Assembly: GCA_002794775.1 (NCBI GenBank)
Contig: NBAY01000001.1
Span: 248,001-312,000 of the forward strand
Direction: 5' to 3'
Source of the DNA: Porodaedalea pini
Lineage: Eukaryota; Basidiomycota; Agaricomycetes; Hymenochaetales; Hymenochaetaceae
Length of the DNA: 64,000 nt
Shown: positions 31,231 to 44,331 of the stretch, one piece after another
Layout: the number at the start of each line of letters is the position of its first letter
How positions within the stretch are numbered: the first letter of the stretch is position 1
Position numbers and translations under genes: made by a program
The notes under the pieces: model-generated
What the model was told of the DNA's origin: nothing
The model's input: the letters and a program-made list of their open reading frames with translations, nothing else
The model's database searches: none

Positions 31231-34200
31231 TCAGCGAAGTAGTGCAATGTTCTGGTCCACCGATGGATATCGGTACGCGACGAACTTCGGGTCCTGGTCC
31301 ACGAGCTCCTCAACCGCACGTCTCGACGCAACAGACATGCGCGATGGAGCTGTAATTCCATTCCCATTATGCCGCGACCGACTGCTGCCGCCAACGCCAT
31401 ACTCCGTTATGGACGGCGACCCCCCATCCTGGAGTACATCCGATTCGCAAGTCGGCGGCCCGGGAGGTGCGACGACAGACAACCGTGCCTCGCTCGCATT
31501 CGCGCTCACGCTCGCCCGCGACCCGCCTGTCATCTTACCCAGCAAGCTTGCAAGCCCAAACCTACTACGTCGCTTCCCGAGGGCCTTCTCGTTATGACAT
31601 TGAATGGTATCATCCGCTGCAACACCGAAACCAAGCCTCCCTACAGAACGCGACGCGGGCACTGGCGCAGCGCCCATCTCAGCATATGGAGAGTAGCCGA
31701 ACGGATCTTGCGGACCTCCGAGTCCTGATCGTGCGTTGCCACGCCCATTAAGAGGGAAAGTGCCTGGCGTTGACACATCTGGCCGGGAGCTCATCCCGCC
31801 AAAGGACTGTCGCCGCACGTCGCGCCGGAAGTAAGGCTGTGGGGAGACGAGCGTCTCAGGACTGTCATTAACATCCTGGGAGTTCATGTCGAACATCGTC
31901 ATGGGCCGCGGTGAATCAACCGGCGTCGGCATGGACTGAGACGCTGAGATCTCAGTGGGTAGAGGAGGGAGAGATTTGTGCAGGGAGTAGACAGAAATAG
32001 GGCGCGGAGATGATGGCGTGCGGATAGTCGGTACCTTTTGGTCTGGTGGGGAGTCCTGTACTCGCTGGCACATATCCGGCTCACATAACGCAGGTTGAAT
32101 GCTCTTGGTCGGCTCCGCATCAGCACCTATATAGCCGTTGGCGTTGCTATGCGATTCCTCAGTATGCGCAGGTAAAACGCCACCAACCGGCCTTGATACG
32201 TCTTCAAGCCAAGTATTTCGGATCGATGTTGGCGTGGGAAGCGCTGCAGTGGGTGGCGGAGCGGCGGTCCCAGAAGGAATAGACGTACGCCTCGATGAGT
32301 TCGACATAGAGCGTTCTCGCGACGTGCGGTTAACAAGGTACGACAGAGGCGGAGGCGGCGCGAGCGGTGTGTCATCTTCAGAGCGGTCAACGCTCTGCAC
32401 TTCTCGTCCACGTTGCGCTTCGTTCTTCGAGCCCTTACTGCCCTTGACCATTCCCCAAATCTTTGCGAAGCCTTTCTTTTTCTTTGGTCGCTCGATTCCG
32501 CGGGGCCCAACGTCACGGTCGACGGACACGGATGCGCGTCGGGGGAAGACCCCGCTATGACGCACGGACGGTGCATTGCTCCCGAGGTCGACAGTAGGCG
32601 GACGCATTTGCATGTCCTGCTTCTCCTTGTCGAGAGCCACACTAGATAACCCGTAAGAAACAATATCGCACAGATTCAAAAAAAAACTTACTGCATGTCC
32701 ATCATGCTCCCCGAGATGGACATGATCCCCGAAGGAGCGAAGCTCTCGCGGCTCTTCCATGCTTCGCTCCAGTTGCGAAACGCGAAAAACTTCGAACGGC
32801 GGTTCGCGCTCATGCTTGCCGAGCTGATACTTTGAGAGTCCACGAGTGATATCTGCGAGTGCACCCGTGTATTCGGTGGGCGTACGGATCCTGGTCCCGA
32901 GCCTGGTGGTGGTGTCAAGGGCTGCGAAGCCGTGAGCACACTCATTGCGCGCGTGCTTGACTGCGAAACCGACATTGGCCGCTCGCGCTCACGGGCAAGC
33001 ATCGGCCCAGATCCGTTGGACGCAGCAGTGTAGAACCCGCTGTCTGTTTGGTGAGGCAGCGGGCTGTGAGCCGAGTACATAGACATCACCTCCCCATTGC
33101 GATCGCCGCCTGAGCCGCGCGACGACTTGCGGGCGCGGCTGCGCTCTCGTTCTCGTTCACGCTTCTCCTCACGCCGACGTTCGCGCTCTTCTTTGCGGAC
33201 GTCGACCTGTTCGACAATCATGCCGTTTTCCAACAAGGTCACCTCGCGGCTCTGGCTCTGGTGGCGTGCGTGGTGTACTGCACCATCAACGACCATCGGC
33301 CCGAGAGATAGAGGAGTAGATCCAGACACTGAGCGCTTCTGGCCATGCGATGCTTTGAGCCGTACACCACTTTCATCAACAGCTGTGCTGCCTGCAGACA
33401 CGTCGTACGTCGTTCGCCGCAGGTTATCGTACGTATCTTTTAGTTTACTCTCGAGTAGTCGAGACTCTTGTATGGCGCGTGCGCGTGCAAGAGCCTCGGC
33501 CTCTAGCAGTGCAGTCTGCGTTTTGATGTACAAATCGATCGTCTGTTGCCGCGCTTGCGGTTCGCGGGGGTTCTAAATCCTAATTCAGCTAACATCCATT
33601 TATAAACCCAGATGAACGGGCATACCATTGAGAGCCAGAGCTTCACATTAGGCTCAGTAAGACGGTTGCCTCGTGCACGAGGTCGGTTAGGGTCAATAGG
33701 CCTGACGACAACATGTTGGGACTCTGAACTGGAGTTAGACGTCCGTGCACGCGCACGTTCCTCCGCCTCCTCCATCTCCTGGCGACAGAGGTCATGATAA
33801 TGAACATCGCTTTCGCGATCCCATACGCCAGGGCTCGTGACATCGACATCGGCCATATCCTGATCACGCATCGCACACTCGACGCAGATCTCGCGACCCT
33901 CAGGCGGGGGATACCCCGCGGGCCGGTACGGCTGCTGAACATATCGAGCGGCCGCATCAGGTGCATAGGTGTACACGGGGTTCACCGCGATGGGAGTGGG
34001 CGAGGAAGGGGGAGTGATGTATGTAGGCTGCTGAGCAACAGCGCGAGTGCTGGAAGATATAGGGATGGCGGCCGGTTTGTACGACGGAGCGGCGCTTGAA
34101 GGGACTATTGGTGCGTGTCGTGGGGGTACGTTGCCATTGGCAGATATAGACGGATGCTTCGGCATCCCGTTCTGCAAGTGCTGAGACCGCCTGCCTGGCG

Positions 34201-34663
34201 TTACACTCGACTCGGAAGCGACGTCGACGGGTGTGTCTGTAGCAGAGCGCACGTCGGTAAATACGCCCGAGTCGTCCTTTGATTGACGAGACGATTCCCG
34301 CAAGTACGGCGATGGGGTGTACCGCCGTCGGTCATTTGTATCGGCCGCCGCTGCTGGCTGTGCATGCTCGTACGGCGAAGGTAGAGTGTCCGCCTCGTTC
34401 ACTGTTGGTCCCACGGCGGCGTCAAAGCCCGTGCTCGTCTTTTCCATCGGATACTCGCCGTACGAAGATGAGCGCATCACAGGCCCCACGTCCAACCTGT
34501 CTCGCCCGGCGGTCTCTTCAAAAGACGAGTAGCGTTGTTCCCTGTCTCTATAATTATAGCCGTAGCTGCCCGATGTGTCGGGAATGCCGCCAACACCGTA
34601 CGCTGCGAGATGCCTGCTGCCGACCGCAGGCGGGTAGGTAGTTGTCGTCGTCGTCGTCGCCAT
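31231..34663 (-). CDS. Conserved fungal protein, mostly disordered, with Cys and coiled-coil core
   Basis: I do not recognise a named family, but the core looks conserved among basidiomycetes. The N-terminal 250 residues are Ser/Pro/Thr-rich after MATTTTTTTYPPA. A compact core has REICVECAMRDQDMADVDV and SPGVWDRESDVHYHDLCRQE. It continues with RGNRLTEPNVKLWLSM joined across an intron to NPREPQARQQTIDLYIKT, then a charged helix with ALLEAEALARARAIQESRLL. EVTLLENGMIVEQVDVRKEE precedes an Arg/Glu-rich stretch. The rest (exon 3, 32660-31231) is disordered with many SP sites, KKKKGFAKIWGMVKGSKG and a terminal EELVDQDPKFVAYRYPS. Introns are at about 33560-33610 and 32640-32690. Many SP/TP sites suggest phospho-regulation. 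Function is unknown. Confidence 0.8.
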
Positions 34664-35249
34664 TCACAGCGTCCAGAGGGACGAAAAAGTAGTTGAAAGA
34701 AACAGGCGGTTGGTGGTGACGGCAGGAATGAAAGAAGTTGGGAGGCGTGACCAGGTGATGCCTAATGGCAACAAGCGACGGGACGGCGCACGAGACCCAA
34801 CGGCGGCAATAGACGATGGCAGCACGGGCTTGCGACGATGAACGACGGCCACCAAGAAGCGTTGAGGACGACAAGAACGATGTACAGCTGGTCAGATGTC
34901 GGGCCTGAGGTTGGGTCACTCGTTCCCCGCAATACCACTGTTTGCGCGCTGACTAATCCTGTGATGAGCACGAATACAAGCCAAAATATTTAGAAAACAA
35001 AATATAAATCGAAATAAATGAGCGAGCGGTATACTGAGCATCATGGCCATTCGATTCAGTTGCATAACCCCGAACTCCTCCAAGTTCTTGTCTGTCTCTG
35101 CGAGACACAAAAAGTAGCGATAAGATGCAATTTTTAATGATAGAGAAACAAGCTGACGGCAACGCGACAAGTGTATATTTACAAAATAAAAAGCAATGGC
35201 AAAAGATCAACGCTCCAAGAAAGGTACCAAAACAGAGGGAACAGCATTA
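34664..35249. other. Intergenic, promoter of 34663 gene and 3' flank of 35250 gene
   Basis: No ORF or RNA gene I can support. The proximal part is probably the promoter and 5' UTR of the disordered-protein gene. Confidence 0.45.
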
Positions 35250-36735
35250 TCACAACCTCCTCTTCTTCCGCTTCGGCCCAGAAGCATCGAGGCGTGGATG
35301 TGCCTTCTCGTATTCCTCGACCACACGGGGCGCATCCAAGGCAAGGTTCTCCGCAGGCTCCCACGTCCGCGCCGACGCAGGGTAGCCGAGCCAGTCGACA
35401 TGGTACACCACCTCCCCGTCCTCCGTGACCCCACGGTCCAGAATCCGGTCCACCACGTACACCTTCTCCGCGCGCTCCGTCCCAGACCTACCAGGCTTCC
35501 GCTTCGAGCGTGCCCGCGCAGGGTCCGCCCATGCGGCGGGGAGCGTCGGCCAGCGCGGCATCTTGTGCGTCTTCAGCGTGAAGCGCTTTCCATGGCCTGA
35601 CCCCGTCGCCGTGATCCGCGTATACTTATGCACCTCGCAGAGCGTGTGCTCCATGTCAACGAGCGACATCGGTCGCCTTTCCTTCCCAAGAAGCGCGGGT
35701 GGGAGCCCGAGGCGGTCGAAGTGCTCGTTTTGCGTCTCTGTCATCCACCGAATGAGCTCGGGTTCGCTGCCGCTAACCAGATCTGGCGGCGCGAAGCACT
35801 TCTTGAGCCCGTGCACCGCGCCGACACCCGCAATGACGAAGTCGTTCTCGCTAAAGTTCACCAAGGGCGTATACGAGAGGTTGATGAGTAGCTGGAATGC
35901 GACGAAGTTGCCCGAGCCCGGAAACGGGTAAATCACGTCGAATGCGTCCGCCATGTACTCGCATTTCTTGAGCTTCTCGAGAAGCTGATTGCCCATCATA
36001 ACCTCCAGCAAAGACAGGTGGTTATCATGAGCATGGCTATGTCCGAGAATCGGCGGGAATTTCTGGAACGCGCCCGTATAAATGCTGTCTCCATTGTCGA
36101 GCGCCTCGAGCAGTACTTCAGAATATTTTGCGTGGTTATAAGACTTCCATGTCAATGGTCCGAGACGCTCCTCGAGAAGCTCGTACGTCTCGATCCTGAC
36201 AAAGGAGCTATAAAGAAGCACTCGGAAAAGAATGTCCTCGTCTTTTTGCGAGCCCTTTTCGATCACCTCTTTTATGAGAAACTGACAGCCTCGGTCCGCG
36301 ACGCGAAAGATGCTGCAGAATTTGTATTCCTGGAAGACGCTTTTCGCGCTCCATCTAAAATGAAAGGGTAGAACGTGAATCATTTTTGTCAAATTCATTT
36401 TTTATATTGACAAACAAGAACACTCACGGTTGTGGCTTGCCCGCCCTCCGCCTCTCCTCCACTGCGTGTCGCTCGGACGTGTACTCCCAGAAAGTATTAA
36501 ACGCCGGCCTTGTTGTGAACGTCTTTCCGTCCACTTTCACCGTCAACGCCGCCGGCTTTGGTTTAGGTGGCTCCTTCGCGTCCACAGCCTTCTTCGCCGT
36601 CAGCGGGACATGTACAGTATCTCTCTGTGTAAGCCAGAATGGAATCGTCGACACACGCGCCACGGGCAGGCCCGTCTTACGATCAACACGCATACAAGGC
36701 GAGCGAGAAAAGTGCGAGTTGGAAACAGCGAGCAA
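35250..36735 (-). CDS. Thymine-hypermodification-family (aGPT-PPlase clade 3 / 5-hmdU kinase helical) domain fused to chromodomain
   Basis: Two exons, 36735-36428 and 36354-35250, give 470 residues with the join GKPQP-WSAKSVFQEYKF. The blocks FNTFWEYTSERHAVEERRR, FRVADRGCQFLIKEVIEKG, LGPLTWKSYNHAKYSEVLL, FPGSGNFVAFQLLINLSYTP and NFSENDFVIAGVGAVHGLKK match what I recall of the fungal family related to phage enzymes. Those enzymes act on 5-hydroxymethyl-uracil in DNA (alpha-glutamyl/putrescinyl-thymine pyrophosphorylase, 5-hmdU DNA kinase helical domain). Residues about 399-455 form a chromodomain (VYVVDRILDRG, YHVDWLGYP, RTWEPAENL) with the aromatic cage Y, W and Y intact, followed by a basic nuclear signal (KRKKRRL). 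This predicts nuclear action on DNA at methyl-lysine chromatin. Biochemical activity in fungi is inference; no P-loop kinase domain is present. Confidence 0.72.
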
Positions 36736-37219
36736 AGACGAACAAGACGCGTCGCGACGTGGTGGGACGCGTTAAAGGCACGCCCGATGGCCGGACACGC
36801 TCACAAGCGAAGAATCGTAAACGAGGGATGCAGAATGGAATCGGTAATCGCGTATACAAACACAAAGACCAGCCGATCATGTTCATTTCCCGCTTGAGAG
36901 ATGGTTGTCTCAGCACGGCTTATTTGACAGGCAATTCTCTATGAGCTGGAATCAGCCGTTTTGCATCGTTTGGACACAGAGAGACAGCAGGGTATGCGTG
37001 GTCAGTGAGAGAATGCTAGCAAAGACGCGTTGAGACTTCTTTCCTTCAGAAACGAAGTCACGGATCCGATCACCGATGCACAGTGATTGTGGTGATTGTG
37101 ATTCTCACAATAATATTAGCGACCTCAACTCTTTCTACAACACGGCCGTCCTCGTTTCTTTATCATAAATGAAATTGCAGCTATCTACACAGAAGCGAAA
37201 GCACCCGTGCGATCTCATC
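36736..37219. other. Intergenic, no gene seen
   Basis: This 484-bp spacer holds the promoter of the 36735 gene and the 3' flank of NDUFS7. I see short direct similarity only and no ORF worth calling. Confidence 0.45.
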
Positions 37220-38336
<1,117 letters not shown>

Positions 38337-38552
38337 GGTGAGTGTGAAGAGGAGAGCGTTGAGCGGAATGGAGTCGATGAGCCAGTAAGAGAGAGCCTGA
38401 TAGGTAATCGAGGCATTAGGTAACGCCTTCAGGATCATCTTTATTGCGCATCATGTGACGCCGTCGCGTCTTTGCCCGTCTGCTCTACTGAGTCTACTTG
38501 CATCTCAAATTCTATTCTAAATGTCCGACGTATGTCTGTCTCTGTCTCTATT

Positions 38553-41500
38553 CTAGCTTCTCTTTCTCTTTCCTTTCCCGCTCCGCCTTCTTCCTCAGCC
38601 ATATCGCTCTCATGAGCTTTACGATTTTCTCCTGCCCTTCCACGAAATTTGCCTGAATAAAAAGATAGATAACTCTAAGCATACGTATAAAGGAAGGCAG
38701 CAGAAGTTAACATACCTCTGCAACCTTCAGCACTTTCTCAGTCTCCTCCTTACCCAAGCTGAAGCTCCACGTCGACACGCTCATGGGGTCGAAATCGGGC
38801 ACGGCGTCGTTCGGAATAAGTGGGTTGTACACAATCGCGATGCCGTCACGTCGCATGAGATCTTGCTCTTCAATTTTATCAAGCAGTGACGAGCCTCCCA
38901 CGTCCTGTGCACCCGTTGAGGAGCCCATCCATATCGTGCTTGAGCTAATCGGCTTTGATCGACCAGCTTGCGACGCAGGGAAGTCTGCATTGTCATCTTG
39001 AGGCAACGAGGCGCCCGACCTCCGCAGTCCGGAGCTCTGAGAGCCCGTTTCTGTGCGGTCGCTGACTTTCTGTGCCTGGCCGCTCGCCTCCGTTTCCTGC
39101 GCCTCAGCCACTGCTCGGTTAGCAGCCTCAGATTCCGATTCTGACTTCGAGCTTGCAGTCGGTGTCGCTTTCTGTAAAGCGGGATCCTTCTCAGACTCGG
39201 ACGACTGAATGAGAGCTGGCCAACGAGCGCCCTTCGGCCATGTAGAGATTCCCCGTCGCGCAGCATATTCTAGTATCCGTCAGAAGTTATTAGATGCGAT
39301 ACAAGGTGAGAAAGTAACATGAACCCACGTTCGGCTCGCGTGAACCACAGGTCCTGGAGAATGACAACATGAAATAAACGGAAATCAGAACTCTAAAATA
39401 CACGAGACTCACCTGTGAATCTGCACTAGCATCCAACGCGATAATGCAGTCTACGTCGCGCCGAAACAATGGATAGTAAGGGATATTAAGTTCAGCTGCA
39501 TAACGGAGTTAGGACGCTTAAACGTTAGGTTGCTCTATGGTAGCACACCTCCTGCATCCTACAGACGGAAATTTCTGGTCAAAAAATTATGTCTCCGCGT
39601 ATGAATATACATACACCCACCATGAAGCCAAGCGTATCTCTCTCAGTAATTTCTGACGGACTATTATCACGCAACAGTCCACCAAGACCCTTGACGAAAT
39701 TCGGTATCTAAGACCACCCTGAGTTCGAGGTGCAGTGCTACCACCTGATCAATTTACTCACCTCATCAGGCTCGACAGGGTGCACGATGCCAATTTCCTT
39801 ACGATTCTCCGTGACGATCTCATTCAGCCATCCCGACAACTGAGCTGGAAGCTGGCGTAAAAGTGGCTGAACTTCTTTGATGTAATGCTGGTCAGAGGGA
39901 CGCTGAGTCGGGTCTATCGGATGGAACGAGGCATTTAGATTACCTGTAGTGAAGCACAGAAGGCCGACGCAAATATCCTGTTGTCGAGAAATTGGATTAA
40001 TGATATGTTCGCAGGGGAGAAAAGAACGCAGTACATACCCAGTCAATATGGAGAAACTCAGCTCTGGCTAAATTAGTGGAGGTCAAATATTGGGTGAAAA
40101 CGTGGGAGGCAAGACACAATGCAACGAACGCTGCGGTTAATAGATCTTCCTTTCTCAAATCGCCTTCCTAGCGCCCATGTCGGTATCCAGGCTGGTCAAG
40201 AAAGCTGAGAAGCGTATCCGTGGCATGTTTAACAACTGCGTACCTCCAATCTCATCACATCCGACCTCAAACGGCGTGAATTCGAACCACATCCAATTAG
40301 CAAGGTCGGCGATCTCCTCTTCCTCGCGCTTGAATATCTGTTTGCGTAGCGGATCTACAGAATTCTCCTGCTCGCTCTTCGCTTTGGCAAGGGGCTCGTC
40401 TAGCGCGGTAGGTACTCCTGCCACATGATATCACATTTGAATAATATGCACGCAAAAAAAGGAAGCGAATATGACTGACCATGTCGGACAGCGGTGAAGA
40501 TTGGAAGAGGCAGTGAGCCATCATCTATGTTGCGTCTAAAGTGGTGCAGGGAAAGGAAGCGCGGGTCGAGTCGTTCCAGGTCGTTCGGAACCAGCAACCG
40601 CGCCGAGAGGAGCGTACCGTACAGGTCAACCAGAGATGCCGTTCCGGCCGGACCGTTCGCCTTGCGCAGAAGTCCCGACAGCAAATACTACAAATAGGCC
40701 ATTCAGCACCGGGTAAGTTAATATCCAGTCGGTAGGTGTTTTAGAAAATTACCTTGTTTGTAGGAGGTGTGATGAGCTGATCCAAAACACTCGCATCGAC
40801 ATAGCTGGTCTTTATCCGTTCCACAATGTGATCGGCAGCACTTTGTGGCGTCTTTGATCCGGCGACTCCAGAGTATAAAACGCCCAAAGCCCAGCAGCTC
40901 CCTGGAAATTATGCTCAATATCATCAACATGACAGTAGAAGTTAATCCGATCTAATCACCAGAAATTCCGGCCGTGTACGTGATGCAATCCAAAATCCCT
41001 GTTTTTTCGGCTCCTATCAGAGAGCCGGTGGTATTTACCATAGCACGGAAGCCTGACTCAAGATAGTCAACAAACATTTATATCCGGTCATAAAAAGAGA
41101 AGGTACCTCCGCCTGAACCTGCGATTGCGACCATAGGTAAATCGCGCTCGTCAATTTCGTGCTCCTCAACGCCAAACATCCGCGCGAAGGCCTTGCGCAT
41201 CTTGCGCTTCCGCATCCGCAAGAATGCGCGCTCGCTGATACATAGTTCATCACCCAAGCGCACCTCTGCATCCCACTGACATTCGGGGTGGACTTTTGGA
41301 TCTGGCGGGTCATTCACGATCTGGGAGAACAGTGAGCCTGGTCCGCGGCTGAGCTCCAGAAGAAGGGCGGAAGATTTCTCTTGGAGTGAAGCGAAGCTCG
41401 CAGGCCACGACCATGACGAAAGCGCGGACCGAATCTCATCCAGAGTAGGAGCAGAACGTAGGAAAGAGAGCCCATGCCATGGCTGTTTCTCATTTTCGTT

Positions 41501-42031
41501 CTCCTTTTTGCTATCGGCCTTGAATCATGAAGTCAGAAGACTTCGGCAATAATGAGAGAGATACCGACGGACCTCATCTGTCGAGTCTACAAACATGAGG
41601 CCTTTGATGTTCTTCGGGAACGTGTAGACAGAGTCTGAAGGGGCCGGTTTCTGCATGATTTTTAGACAACAGAATTTGAACACAATTCGAGACTACCTGA
41701 GATTCGGGACTCGACTTCTTGTTATCTCCAGAGGCCGATGCGTTTGCATGTCTTTCTCGGCGATTAGGAACGTTGGGTGCCATGAAAGAAGCGACGACCA
41801 GTCCTGAAGCTCCCACTAATGTCCATTTGAGGAAGGCTAATAAGTCATGAGCAGGCCAATATAATTCACATGAGGAAACTCATCACCTCTGGGGTATCTG
41901 CAACGGGTTCTCTCCGATCGCAAGATAGTATGAAAGGCTCGATTTGGGATGCAATCTTTGTGCAAAAGTCGCAGATGAGACTCTCTTTGACTCCAAGCCA
42001 GGGACTTTCCGTAGGGTTTTGGAGAGCGCAT
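38553..42031 (-). CDS. Cytosolic phospholipase A2-type (PLA2/PLB catalytic domain) protein
   Basis: It should hydrolyse glycerophospholipid acyl chains through a Ser-Asp dyad. The family signature is visible: VAIAGSGGGYRAM near 41100 (oxyanion-hole glycines), the nucleophile in GISGSCWALGVLYSG completed across an intron near 40930, and the catalytic aspartate in MDAGAELNIPYYPLFRRD. The D-A-G triplet is encoded by a 10-nt exon at 39549-39558. Near the N-terminus is a hydrophobic segment (KWTLVGASGLVVASFMA), suggesting a membrane anchor. Before it lies a basic leader starting at an uncertain ATG near 42031. The C-terminal exon (to TAG 38553-38555) ends in a Lys/Glu-rich helix. Many short introns interrupt the gene. 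Most residues fit the fungal cPLA2-like group rather than secreted PLB, since no signal peptide is seen. Confidence 0.82.
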
Positions 42032-42599
42032 TTTGTCTGTCAGATATTTGTCTCGAGCAAGGACTATGTAGGAGTTCCAAGTGCCATAAAAATTGTAGAG
42101 AAAATGAGGTTGTCCAGGTTATCTTTTTTTTTGTTAGAGTATCCGTTCGGATAAGTGTGGACCTTATTATATCTTGAATTACGCAGTACAGTAGTCTAGC
42201 GGCCAGTCCACGATACGGCAGAGGCGACTCCCTGTCAGTGTCAGTGTCACAGTGTCAGTACTACTACTAGTGGTTGAAATCCTGAAGACGTCACCGCCGA
42301 GTCGCGCCTATGCGAGCTTACATAAGAAACGCGTCGCTACTTTCGGACGGCGGTGATATTATTCTTATGCATATGGTAGCAAAAATTGTGCTCTGACATA
42401 GAAGGCGAGAAAGGTATGAAGTATTAAAGCTGATTTGTACACTTGACACGATTTATTATACCCTGCTTCGCATTCACTTGGCCGGAATATAACGATTTAC
42501 CATGCTTCAACGAACACCCCCCCTCCCATTTATCTGTCCAAGCTAGCATAATACGTAGCCCGAGACTTGTTATCTCTGGCCGCGTATTCGTAAGACATG
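42032..42599. other. Intergenic, small repeat and hairpin only
   Basis: It contains a short CAGTGT-type tandem near 42231-42262 and a possible stem between TCACCGCCG (about 42291) and CGGCGGTGA (about 42348). No gene is seen. Confidence 0.45.
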
Positions 42600-43212
42600 C
42601 TAATTACAACATTGAACGAGATGTGATGAAGGGAAATACTCCTCCGTGACATTTCGTTGTACACATTTGTTCAGTCGTTGTGCGAGCCTCACTGCAAGCA
42701 CATGTTTACACTGCAATCGAGAAGTCATTACATGTATTATGCCTTCTCTGTCAAGAGAGCTCACCAATATGTGATCTTCCGATAGTAGGACTGAGAAAGC
42801 GAATGATGGGCAGCTGCAGTATACTGGCATGTGCGGTGGAAGGTCTAACTGCACGGTATATGTCGATGTCGTGCCGTGCACTTCATAGAACGAGCGACCC
42901 CAGGACGCCTTTAGATGTACAACTAGTCTCAGATGCATTCGTACAGTCAACCTTAAATATTTGCGATGATAAGGAGTTCATGAAGACTAACCTCGCTCGC
43001 GATCGATGAGATCCAGAGCAGCGAGGAGTAAGTTATCTGGGAAAAGATGGCGCAGCTTCTGTAGGTCGTCATCAGATACTAGGGTGACTGTGCTTGAGCT
43101 CTTTTTTTGCTCTTGTGGCTAGATTTCAAGATTATCACTGACTAGTTCCGGAAGCCAAGTCGATTTCCTCGAGAAGAGAGTTGAGCAAGACATAGAGTTC
43201 AAGGGAAGACAT
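42600..43212 (-). CDS. SWS1: SWS1/ZSWIM7 homolog, SWIM-type zinc finger recombination factor
   Basis: In animals and fission yeast SWS1 pairs with a RAD51 paralog (Shu complex) to help RAD51 filament assembly. The minus-strand gene starts MSSLELYVLLNSLLEEIDLA. It has LQKLRHLFPDNLLLAALDLI with IDRER, then after an intron VVHLKASWGRSFYEVHG and TYTVQLDL, and the SWIM finger YCSCPSFAFSVL...ILCKHVLAVRLAQRL. The finger's CxC and CxH parts are in separate exons joined by a GTGAGC...GCAG intron, which restores ILCKH. This order matches human ZSWIM7 closely. The first intron (near 43100-43140) is short and its exact borders are unclear. The upstream in-frame ATG at 43338 is not preferred, because it adds a non-conserved 42 residues. 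Confidence 0.82.
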
Positions 43213-43345
43213 TTTGAAGAAAAGTGAGCACCGCGGCGAATATTCCGACCTAAGCGATGGGTCCACTGTCGAGAATGAAGATATCAAGAACAGTGGACAG
43301 AAGTTAGAGCCGAGATTGAAGGCACCAGCCTTATGCATGCGTCAC

Positions 43346-44207
43346 TTCCTTTAACTCTAACTCCCATCATCCCTCGTGGAATATTCGTGCTGAGACCTTG
43401 CCCGTCGACGACGCGTGATCCCTCCATGCATTATCGCAGAACTACCCTCCGCTTTAACCGTGTCCTTGACTGCATCATATCGGCGGTCTTGGATCTTAGA
43501 TCGTCGCTGGCGTTGCCATTGTGCTGCCCCCTTACCTTACATCGTACTTTGCCCTGTCGCAGACGCCATAGCCGTCGCCAGGCCAAACGCTCCAAGTCAT
43601 CGACCCTGCCTGAGCCTCCTGCCTCGGACAGACAAACATTTCACTTCATACGCCGTTGTCTGCTCGCGGCAGCGACGTTATACACCTCATCACCCCCATC
43701 GCCTTTGGCCTCATCAGTCAAAATAATCACCGAACTTCGGGCCCTATCGGCCAACCCAAACAATCCATTTCAACTGGCTTTTGTCGGTTACCATACACCT
43801 CCGGACGAACAACCCGGTCTGCCGTCATTTGTCGGCCTTACTCCTCTCAACCCTCGCGCGAAACCGTTTACGCCCGCGCTGGGTCTACCCTATGAATTAG
43901 CTATGATGTATGGATCGCGTCATCCTGACCTGTCCCATCTCATTCCTTATCGTCCTATTTTCCCTCCTAACTTCCCTTATTCTTCATACTATGACTATGC
44001 CGCTTCCCTTCAATTCGAGTATGAGGACATTATTTCATCATGCCCATCCTTTTTCATTATCTAATCCGTTGGTATATCCCCGACAACGCATACACTCTGC
44101 GTAACCCATTTACGTGCCTTGACATGGGCAGCTACACATTTTCGATCTGGTTTTGTTCCTTTCCGAGCGGTTGGAGTCTGCTTGTAGTAGATAGCAGAAA
44201 TTATACA
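43346..44207 (+). mobile_element. 862-bp non-autonomous retroelement sharing the LINE 3' tail
   Basis: The 11-bp sequence GCATGCGTCAC occurs at 43335-43345 and 44208-44218, an exact target duplication. The last 60 or so bases (CCGAGCGGTTGGAGTC and AGTAGATAGCAGA) match the 3' tail of the LINE ending at 10635. The body is pyrimidine-rich like the LINE sense strand and has an open frame (about 43428-44064) without RT or nuclease motifs, possibly a remnant of a LINE 5' region. No tRNA-like A or B box is seen. It was probably mobilised by the LINE machinery. It sits between SWS1 and TRM11, 125 bp before the TRM11 start codon. Confidence 0.78.
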
Positions 44208-44331
44208 GCATGCGTCACGTGACCTCATCGATACTTTTCGAACCTTAAATTCTGTCTTCGCGATTTCTGTTTGTAAAACTATCCAGCCGTTGCGTCCAGA
44301 ATCAGGAAAGAAAGGAGACTTCTGGTCTAAT

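Noticed and set aside
32127..32663. 178-residue minus-strand frame inside the disordered gene
   Set aside because: Shadow frame of the 31231-34663 exon, which has the consistent product.
42590..43338. Start of SWS1 at the upstream ATG 43338
   Set aside because: Adds residues unlike the family; MSSLELY at 43212 matches the expected N-terminus.
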